A DNA stretch of 5,863 bases. Origin: Acidimicrobiia bacterium. Lineage in GTDB: Bacteria; Actinomycetota; Acidimicrobiia; Spongiisociales; SHLN01. Positions 1-4,773 of the stretch are shown piece after piece. The position numbers were made by a program, and so were the translations under genes. The stretch is taken from contig JABDOU010000236.1 in NCBI GenBank assembly GCA_013043085.1, forward strand, positions 1-5,863. The letters are read 5' to 3'. The notes beneath the pieces were generated by a model. The model had not been told where the DNA came from, searched no databases, and saw only the letters and a program-made list of their open reading frames with translations. How positions within the stretch are numbered: the stretch's first letter is position 1; every line of letters begins with the position of its first letter.

Positions 1-1
1 C

Positions 2-394
2 GACATGGCCGAACCAGACATGATGGTCGAGGTCGCTTCGCCACGACTTCCGGCGCTTGAAGGGTATCAATCGGGTGCCGAATTCGAAGCGGACCCCGGC
101 GGAGTCCACCGCTTCTACACAGACGGCTTGTTTCGCTTTTCCGTGTTTGCGTTCCCGGGCGAAACGTCGATCACCGGGATGGATTCGGTATATGACGCAC
201 GATATTCCGGCCGTGATGGGTACTACAGGTCGTACGGTCCATCGATGACCACAGTCACGTGGCAGTCCTCAGATGAGATGTTCATCGTGACCGGGAATCT
301 TCCGCCTGATCATCTCGCGAATGTGGTTTCGCAGCTTCCCAGGCCCGAAGAGAAGAGCTGGCTGGCCAGGATGTGGAGCAGGCTCTTTGGCTAG
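2..394 (+). CDS. RseB/MucB-like regulator, C-terminal part (5' truncated by window edge)
   Basis: The frame is open from the first complete codon of the window, so the gene probably starts upstream. The ATG at 5 is the first in-window Met and is not preceded by a Shine-Dalgarno that could be judged. The visible ~130 residues show a pattern I associate with the C-terminal domain of MucB/RseB proteins: 'VHRFYTDGLFRFSVFAF' (residues 34-50 from the ATG), then a Gly/Tyr/Ser stretch, 'TTVTWQSSDEMFIVTGNLPP' (82-101), and an amphipathic helix before 'QLPRP'. RseB-type proteins lie outside the membrane and control release of an ECF sigma factor by its anti-sigma factor. No signal peptide or membrane anchor is visible, because the N-terminus is missing. 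The protein ends in a short basic/aromatic helix, 'SWLARMWSRLFG'. It converges on the kinase-like gene with 47 bp between stop codons and no clear terminator. Family assignment rests on pattern only. An unrelated lipoprotein-sorting-like fold is the main alternative. Confidence 0.5.
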   Translation, partial: DMAEPDMMVEVASPRLPALEGYQSGAEFEADPGGVHRFYTDGLFRFSVFAFPGETSITGMDSVYDARYSGRDGYYRSYGPSMTTVTWQSSDEMFIVTGNLPPDHLANVVSQLPRPEEKSWLARMWSRLFG

Positions 395-441
395 TGAGTT
401 CCCGGGAGCTTCGCTCTAAGCAGGACAGTGATCGGCTTCGA

Positions 442-2496
442 CTATTTGTCGGGACGGCCACCGCCGCCGGGATTTCGTCCGCGCCGGCCCCTGGCCGGTT
501 CATCAGATCGCATGCCCGCGTCGCGGTCCTCGGGTTGGCGAGGACGTCGCACTTTGCGCGGCCCCTCGCCGGGTGTTGCGCCGAACCCGGCACCGCCATC
601 GGCACCGACCTCTGACTTCTCCGTCTGGCCCTTGCGTCCGCCAGAGCCGTTGCTACTACCACGACCGGATGCCTTCTTGTCGCTACTCTCGAATCCGAGT
701 CCAAGGATGTCCTTCATTGAACCATCCGATGCGGTCATCTCTGCGCGAAGCGGAGCTTTCGTGTAGATGTAGCCGATTGCGGGAGTCTCGATGAAGTGCA
801 GTCGGTCCGCCACCTCTTCGAGCTCACCGACCCGGCTGTTGTGGGGGACGATAACGGCTACGCCATCGACGTAGCGCACGAGCGTGCTGGCGTATGCCAC
901 CTGCAGCAATGGCGGACCGTCGATGAGAACCAGGTCGAACTGATCCCTGACCTCCTGGAAGAACCGTTGGGTTTCTTCGCTCCTGAAGAATGTCGAGGCC
1001 TCCACCGGCTGGCGCCCGCGCCACAGAACGTAGAGCGAACGATTGTCCGTGACGACAACTTCCTGAATCGCCTGATCGAGCGTCACGTGCCCGGCAACGA
1101 CCTCCGTAATTCCGTACTGGGGCTGCACATCACCCAGCAGGAGACGAGTGACTTCCTGGTTTCCGAAGTCGGCATCGATGATCAGAACCTTCAAGCCTTC
1201 GCGAGCTGCAGCGATCGCCGTGTTGGCCGCAGTAGTCGTCTTACCAGAACCGAGCGTTGCCGAGACCATCATCAAGCTGCGCGCACCAGCTGCTGCTGCC
1301 CGGATGTCAACGGCGGCTGCAGCAAACCTGAATGACTCTGCCGATGCTGACGTCGGTGCGCTCGTGACCGGAAGCGGCGACTTGATTCCTTCGAGGGCGA
1401 AGTTGGGAACCTCGGCAAGCAAGGGAGCATTGAGGACAAGCTCTGGCAGAAGGCGGCTACCGAATGCTCTGCGCCTGGATGCGAGGAAGTAGGCGAGAGC
1501 TGCTGCGACCCCCATTCCGAGAATGAGAGAAGCGGCCAGAACACGCGTTGTTCCAACTGTCGAAGGGTCTTCTGGCGGCAACGCCTGCGAGAAGATCGTG
1601 AGGCCGATGCCGTTGCTCTCGGTCGCGATGAAGATCTCGTTCGCCTGACCACTGAGATTTGCGATCTCGTCAATTGCGTCCTGTTGCTCAGCCAGAAGCG
1701 CGACCAGTTCGGGATCACGCTGTTCGATCCGGCTGATTACCTCCCACCGAGAAAAGTCAGCTGTCAGGTCGGCGAGCTGGTCGCGTAGCTCGGCCTGTCG
1801 GTCGGAGCCCTCGGCCGCATTGGCGAGCTCACCACGCAAGCGGTTCAAGTCCTCAAGGGCTCTTTGGAATTGGTCGTCCAGCTCACTGCGCACCGCGTCC
1901 TGAGCTTGAAGAGCAATGATCTCTTGTTGAATCTCGTTGAGGCGCAGCTCGGACGCTTCTTTGAGCTGATCGATCTGAGACACGACGTTGTTCGCAACAG
2001 ATGCAACTTGAGCGGTTCGCACCTTTTGATATGCTTCAACAATCGAATTCGCGCCGGCAGCTGCCGCCTCCGGGCTATCCGCATCAAAGGTGACCGTTAT
2101 GAGGTTGACATCCCGACTCGAGGTAATCGTTCTGCTCGCCGTGACATCGTCTGGACTCCAAACGAAACCGCGGGCCCCAAGTAGTTGAGACGCTTCTTCT
2201 GCGACCGCATTGGTTTCGAGGATCTCGACCTGATCGGCGACATATCGCTGAGTGTCCGTGGTGCGGGCCACCGCCGCTGCCGTGTCGAATGGATTTGACG
2301 CGGCTGGATCCTCGACAAACAGTTCGGCTTCGGCCGAGTAGCCGGCAGGAATCACTTCCTGAGCAAGCAGCCCCAACATGGCGATCGAGGCGACGATAAC
2401 GAGCACCAGCCAGCGGTACCTCCACATGGCGGCGAGGATGCTCGGTTGCTCCAGCGCCGCAATGTCGTCGAAGTCTCTCGGTCGCATTGTGTCCAT
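442..2496 (-). CDS. Wzz-type chain-length regulator fused to a BY-kinase-like P-loop domain
   Basis: This 684-residue inner-membrane protein has the layout of polysaccharide co-polymerases of the Wzc/CapAB type, which set exopolysaccharide chain length. Membrane helix 1 is at about 27-45, and an extracytoplasmic Wzz domain spans about 50-317, with a coiled coil near 165-285. A proline-rich 'ALPPEDP' (305-311) precedes membrane helix 2 (about 318-339). The cytoplasmic ATPase has Walker A 'SATLGSGKTTT' (412-422, Lys419), Walker A' 'LIIDADF' (Asp441, Asp443) and Walker B 'LVLIDGPP' (Asp526). Two features depart from active BY-kinases. The last tyrosine is at 578, and the final 80 or so residues form a Gly/Arg/Ser-rich tail with no Tyr cluster. 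The EX2RX2R oligomerisation motif survives only as E387-x-x-R390, with Ala at 393. ATG 2494-2496 is preferred over Met4 because an AGAGGA lies 4 nt upstream. ATP binding is likely; tyrosine autophosphorylation is doubtful. Confidence 0.92.
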   Translation of the reverse strand: MDTMRPRDFDDIAALEQPSILAAMWRYRWLVLVIVASIAMLGLLAQEVIPAGYSAEAELFVEDPAASNPFDTAAAVARTTDTQRYVADQVEILETNAVAEEASQLLGARGFVWSPDDVTASRTITSSRDVNLITVTFDADSPEAAAAGANSIVEAYQKVRTAQVASVANNVVSQIDQLKEASELRLNEIQQEIIALQAQDAVRSELDDQFQRALEDLNRLRGELANAAEGSDRQAELRDQLADLTADFSRWEVISRIEQRDPELVALLAEQQDAIDEIANLSGQANEIFIATESNGIGLTIFSQALPPEDPSTVGTTRVLAASLILGMGVAAALAYFLASRRRAFGSRLLPELVLNAPLLAEVPNFALEGIKSPLPVTSAPTSASAESFRFAAAAVDIRAAAAGARSLMMVSATLGSGKTTTAANTAIAAAREGLKVLIIDADFGNQEVTRLLLGDVQPQYGITEVVAGHVTLDQAIQEVVVTDNRSLYVLWRGRQPVEASTFFRSEETQRFFQEVRDQFDLVLIDGPPLLQVAYASTLVRYVDGVAVIVPHNSRVGELEEVADRLHFIETPAIGYIYTKAPLRAEMTASDGSMKDILGLGFESSDKKASGRGSSNGSGGRKGQTEKSEVGADGGAGFGATPGEGPRKVRRPRQPEDRDAGMRSDEPARGRRGRNPGGGGRPDK

Positions 2497-2500
2497 ATCG

Positions 2501-2507
2501 TCCTCTT
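2501..2507 (-). promoter_or_regulatory. Ribosome-binding site of the Wzz/kinase gene
   Basis: On the minus strand, AAGAGGA lies 4 nt before the ATG at 2496, which decides the start in favour of Met1 over Met4. It overlaps the TAA (2506-2508) of the small upstream reading frame, so the junction reads TAAGAGGACGATATG. This is an arrangement typical of translational coupling or reinitiation. Confidence 0.7.
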
Positions 2508-2709
2508 ACGCGTTTTTCCTGGGTGGTTGGCCGACCATCTTCAGTGTATGAGAGGTCTTCGAGTGTGTATCGAGCATCGGGGCGCTTTTCTGAACGGTAC
2601 CGAGTTTCTGATCGGTACCAAGCCCAAAACCCTCCGCCCAAAATTCCTCCGGATACCGGGGGCAAGAGTCATCTCCGCACCAATAAGACTCCGCCGTGGG
2701 CGTCAGCAT
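2506..2709 (-). CDS. Possible small protein (67 aa) between the transferase and the Wzz/kinase
   Basis: I do not recognise this product. It would begin 30 bp after the transferase stop, with a GAGGCGG about 7 nt before the ATG at 2709. It would end 9 bp before the kinase start, with its TAA overlapping the kinase ribosome-binding site. This operon-like spacing is the main support. The peptide is soluble-looking with no signal or membrane segment. It has a C11-x4-C16 pair (YWCGDDSC), an acidic/aromatic stretch at 19-28, and two adjacent hexapeptides LGTDQK-LGTVQK (30-41) from an 18-bp tandem duplication that keeps the frame. The tail is basic (QPPRKNA). Third-position G+C is roughly two-thirds by my count, which is compatible with coding but not decisive. 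The alternative is a 243-bp non-coding spacer carrying regulatory sites. I think coding is somewhat less likely than not. Confidence 0.35.
   Translation of the reverse strand: MLTPTAESYWCGDDSCPRYPEEFWAEGFGLGTDQKLGTVQKSAPMLDTHSKTSHTLKMVGQPPRKNA
2587..2622. repeat. Tandem duplication, two adjacent 18-bp units
   Basis: The units are 2587-2604 and 2605-2622, directly abutting, with mismatches at unit positions 8 and 16 only (16 of 18 identical). Each contains the GGTACC palindrome. The first is embedded in a perfect 8-bp palindrome, CGGTACCG (2595-2602), and the second is CGGTACCA (2613-2620), so the centres are 18 bp apart. Read on the minus strand in the small reading frame, the units encode LGTDQK and LGTVQK, one difference being silent (Leu) and one Asp/Val. 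It could be a peptide repeat or a pair of protein-binding sites upstream of the kinase gene. Confidence 0.8.
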
Positions 2710-2720
2710 ACACGCACCGC

Positions 2721-2739
2721 CTCATAGAGCCTCTACGAG
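2721..2739 (-). promoter_or_regulatory. Near-perfect palindrome immediately after the transferase stop
   Basis: The minus strand reads CTCGTAGAG-G-CTCTATGAG directly after the TAA. The arms match at 8 of 9 positions, with a G:U pair in RNA at the ninth. Folded as RNA it gives about 8 pairs around a 3-nt loop. There is no U-tract after it, so it is a poor intrinsic terminator. It sits on the putative ribosome-binding site of the small reading frame (GAGGCGG), so it could instead act as an operator, an mRNA 3'-end stabiliser or a translational block. Function is inferred only. Confidence 0.35.
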
Positions 2740-3438
2740 TTAATGGCCCTTTCCGTCGCCCATCGCTGCCGGGATTGTTTTGAACAGAATCTCGAGATCC
2801 TTCGCGAAGGAAATGGAGTCGACATAGTCGATATCGATATCGGTTGCCTCGTGCATAGGTAGATCGCCGCGGGCGGACACCTGCCAAAGTCCTGTGATCC
2901 CAGGCTTGACCACGTGGCGCTGATGCTGCCATGGCTCATACTGCTCAACAATTTGTACCATCTCGGGTCGTGGTCCGACCAGGCTCATGTCTCCAAGTAC
3001 CACGTTCCAGAGCTGGGGAAGCTCGTCCAGGCTCCATTTGCGCATGAAGCGGCCGAGGTCGGTCAAGCGAGGGTCATTGGCGTCTTTGTGGGTCACCCGG
3101 CGGTCCGCGCCAACAAAATCAGGCGGACCGGCGCGGCGGTCAGGTTCCATGGAGCGAAATTTGTAGACGTTGAATACGCGGCCGCCGCGCCCGACCCGCT
3201 GTTGCTTGAGGATGATCGGATTACCAAGATCGCGGTAAACGAGGAATGCGACAATCAGGCAAATCGGAAGCGTGACGATTGTCAACACCAATCCGCCGAT
3301 GTAATCGATAACCGGCTTCACGATTTGTACATACAGGGTCGGGGTGAAGCTGATCTCAGCGAAGCGCCGCGGATCTAGCGGCTCTATCCGTGTGGCTGCA
3401 GAACCTTGTCGATCCATCGGGGTTGCGTTTTGTGTCAT
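2740..3438 (-). CDS. Monotopic phosphoglycosyl transferase (bacterial sugar transferase family)
   Basis: This 232-residue enzyme should transfer a sugar 1-phosphate from a UDP-sugar to undecaprenyl phosphate at the cytoplasmic membrane, the first committed step of exopolysaccharide repeat-unit assembly. Family signatures appear in order: a hydrophobic helix at about 45-68 broken by Pro58 (the re-entrant helix of PglC-like enzymes), 'QQRVGRGGRVFNVYKFRSM' (79-97), the catalytic Asp138-Glu139 in 'SLDELPQLWNV', 'GDMSLVGPRPEM' (149-160) and 'PGITGLWQVSARG' (179-191). It is the short form, close in size to PglC/EpsL types, without the four-helix N-terminal region of WbaP. About 40 extra N-terminal residues precede the core, and the basic pair usually found before the helix reads Lys41-Pro42. 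The start at 3438 has only a weak GGGCGA upstream. Met8 is a possible alternative, also with a weak site. Sugar specificity cannot be read from the sequence. It probably leads the operon. Confidence 0.93.
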   Translation of the reverse strand: MTQNATPMDRQGSAATRIEPLDPRRFAEISFTPTLYVQIVKPVIDYIGGLVLTIVTLPICLIVAFLVYRDLGNPIILKQQRVGRGGRVFNVYKFRSMEPDRRAGPPDFVGADRRVTHKDANDPRLTDLGRFMRKWSLDELPQLWNVVLGDMSLVGPRPEMVQIVEQYEPWQHQRHVVKPGITGLWQVSARGDLPMHEATDIDIDYVDSISFAKDLEILFKTIPAAMGDGKGH

Positions 3439-3453
3439 TATGTGTCGCCCAGC

Positions 3454-3509
3454 GTTACGGTTACAGCCCTGTGCCCAAGACTGTTACTTCCCATTTCGAT
3501 CTCAGTTAC
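3454..3509 (-). promoter_or_regulatory. Cluster of four GTTAC direct repeats upstream of the transferase
   Basis: On the plus strand GTTAC occurs at 3454-3458, 3460-3464, 3483-3487 and 3505-3509, which is GTAAC on the strand of the transferase. The last three are 23 and 22 bp apart, about two helical turns, and the first pair is 6 bp apart. All lie 15-72 bp upstream of the transferase ATG, where an activator or repressor would act. No known regulator is matched, and a pentamer repeated four times in 56 bp may still be chance. Confidence 0.3.
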
Positions 3510-3865
3510 CCGTTTTGTACTGATTCTGAACAGCACAACCGTCAAGATCGTCCCACCTTCCCCCGTGAACCAGTGCTTTCCGGAGTTTCAGCGCTACCAA
3601 CAAAGCGTAGTCACGCTCATCGATGCCGTCTCCCGAAACGGACTGGTTTTCCTCAACGCACGCTACGTCTGTGGCGCCTGTATTGGCCATAGGTCGTAGG
3701 GATTATTTCCAACCTTCGGTTTGGGCCATGAATCGCTTCGTCCAATGCGAAATGCGGCTACCGGCTAGCATCTCGGCCGCGCGGTGGCGTATCCCCGCTT
3801 CAAGTCGTTCGGGTTCTGACGCCACGATGATTCGGCCACAATACGGTAAGGCCGTCAACACGATC

Positions 3866-3869
3866 GGAG
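3866..3869 (+). promoter_or_regulatory. Ribosome-binding site of ahpE
   Basis: GGAG lies 11 nt before the ATG at 3881, slightly long but usable. An in-frame GTG at 3872 would leave only 2 nt to this site, so the ATG is the better start. The ATG also gives the length and N-terminus expected of the AhpE family. Confidence 0.5.
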
Positions 3870-3880
3870 ATGTGAGCGGC

Positions 3881-4345
3881 ATGTCAGTGCAAGTGGGCGA
3901 TAAGGCGCCTCATTTCAAACTCGTCAATCAGTCGAAGGAGATGGTCGAACTGACCGACTTCTCCGGATCGCCAACTCTGGTCGTCTTCATTCCCTTCCCA
4001 TTCACGGGGGTTTGTGAGGGTGAGCTCTGCATGCTCCGTGATTCCAGGTCAGATTTCAGCGAACTGGATGCCAGCGTCGTTGTGATCACCTGTGACACGA
4101 GGCCTGCCAACGCAAAGTGGGCCGCCGACAACGGGTTTACCTACCCCATTCTCTCCGATTTCTGGCCGCACGGTGAAACAGCACGCGCGTATGGATGTTT
4201 CAACGAATCCATCGGTGTTGCAGATCGCACCACGTATGTGTTGGACGGCGACTCAGTCGTGACGGCAGTGATATCGAGCGATCAATTCGGCGTCGCACGA
4301 GAGCACGATGCATATGTCGATGCACTTGCTGCAATCGGATCATGA
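3881..4345 (+). CDS. ahpE: AhpE-type peroxiredoxin with BCP-like second cysteine
   Basis: This 154-residue cytosolic thiol peroxidase would reduce hydrogen peroxide, organic peroxides or peroxynitrite. It follows mycobacterial AhpE almost end to end as I recall that protein: 'VGDKAPHFKL' at the N-terminus, the active-site P38-xxx-T42-xx-C45 (PFPFTGVC), 'LSDFWPHG' (91-98), 'AYGCFNE' and Arg116 in 'GVADRTTYVLD'. C45 is the peroxidatic cysteine. Unlike the mycobacterial enzyme, it has Cys50, exactly five residues later, the spacing of the peroxidatic and resolving cysteines in E. coli BCP, plus Cys71 and Cys106. It may therefore work as an atypical two-Cys enzyme. The frame is open upstream to 3623, but that extension has no family resemblance and is not included. 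The stop overlaps the arsC start (ATGA), implying co-translation with a second thiol-dependent enzyme. Confidence 0.9.
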   Translation: MSVQVGDKAPHFKLVNQSKEMVELTDFSGSPTLVVFIPFPFTGVCEGELCMLRDSRSDFSELDASVVVITCDTRPANAKWAADNGFTYPILSDFWPHGETARAYGCFNESIGVADRTTYVLDGDSVVTAVISSDQFGVAREHDAYVDALAAIGS

Positions 4346-4773
4346 CGGTAGACGTCCTGATCCTGTGTACCGGCAACCGATGCCGATCGCAGATGGCCGA
4401 GGGATGGCTCAGGACGTTTGCAGGCGATCGTCTGTCAATCGCCAGCGCCGGGCTGAGTCCGTCAGAGGTTCATCCAGTCGCGGCCGCGGTTATGGCTGAG
4501 GTTGGCATAGATCTGTCCGGCCATACGTCGAAGCATCTCGATACGTTTGCCGACGTCGATGTTGATACGGTGGTGACGGTATGCGATTCCGCCGCCGAGG
4601 CCTGCCCAACATTTCCTTCGGCAACGAGAGTGATACATCGCTCGTTCGAAGATCCTGATCGACCTGATCTCCCGTTCGACGAACAAGTAGCGGTCATGCG
4701 TTCGGCGAGAGACGAAATTGCATCGTGGGCGCGGGCGTTCGTTGAAGATCTGGTGGAAGGTCAGGACACGTAG
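4342..4773 (+). CDS. arsC: Arsenate reductase, thioredoxin-coupled type (LMW-phosphatase fold)
   Basis: This 143-residue enzyme matches the plasmid pI258 ArsC class, which reduces arsenate to arsenite by a triple-cysteine relay and is recycled by thioredoxin. The CX5R anion loop is C9-TGNRC-R15 followed by 'SQMAEGW', characteristic of ArsC rather than of tyrosine phosphatases. The two redox cysteines are C81 and C88 in 'VVTVCDSAAEACP', and the general acid is D104 in 'FEDPD'. 'HTSKHLD' (61-67) is also typical. The residue after Asn12 is Arg, where pI258 ArsC has Ser. The start at 4342 overlaps the ahpE stop, and no independent strong ribosome-binding site is seen, so translation is probably coupled. 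No arsR, efflux pump or other ars gene lies in the window, so arsenic-responsive control is not evident. The 3' end overlaps the opposing glycosyltransferase gene by 13 bp. A phosphotyrosine phosphatase role is a less likely alternative. Confidence 0.88.
   Translation: MTVDVLILCTGNRCRSQMAEGWLRTFAGDRLSIASAGLSPSEVHPVAAAVMAEVGIDLSGHTSKHLDTFADVDVDTVVTVCDSAAEACPTFPSATRVIHRSFEDPDRPDLPFDEQVAVMRSARDEIASWARAFVEDLVEGQDT

Larger units (their letters stand above)
3439..3880. other. Divergent intergenic region, no convincing gene
   Basis: These 442 bp separate the divergent transferase and peroxiredoxin genes and should carry promoters for both. Short open frames exist on both strands (for example 62 codons, 3502-3690, minus), but none has a good ribosome-binding site or a recognisable product. 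A TTGACG on the minus strand (3540-3545) resembles a -35 box, but the nearest A/T-rich candidate, TACAAA (3514-3519), is 20 bp away, too far for a confident promoter. Two small hairpins are visible, AGCGT-agtc-ACGCT (3604-3617) and CCAACC-ttc-GGTTTGG (3709-3724). I saw no convincing promoter for the plus-strand pair and no tRNA-like fold. Confidence 0.6.

Noticed and set aside
395..451. Bidirectional terminator between the converging genes
   Set aside because: Only short stems are present (GAGC-ttc-GCTC and CGAC-tattt-GTCG) with no T-tracts.
282..704. 140-codon minus-strand frame under the kinase tail, considered as a frameshifted true C-terminus with a Tyr cluster
   Set aside because: This frame is Arg/Ser/Ala-rich, has no tyrosine cluster and runs through the opposing RseB-like gene, so it does not rescue a canonical tail.
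2084..2665. 193-codon minus-strand frame starting upstream of the kinase gene
   Set aside because: It overlaps the start of the Wzz/kinase gene in another frame. Its Arg/His/Gly-rich composition is typical of an out-of-frame translation.
2829..2842. Perfect 14-bp palindrome CGATATCGATATCG
   Set aside because: It lies inside the transferase gene and is explained by Asp-Ile repeats (DIDIDY) in the protein.
3502..3690. 62-codon minus-strand frame in the divergent region
   Set aside because: No ribosome-binding site precedes its ATG, the product is not recognisable, and plus-strand frames of similar length overlap it.
3623..3880. In-frame upstream extension of the peroxiredoxin (86 extra residues)
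   Set aside because: The extension has no signal peptide or family resemblance, and the ATG at 3881 gives the normal AhpE length with a GGAG upstream.
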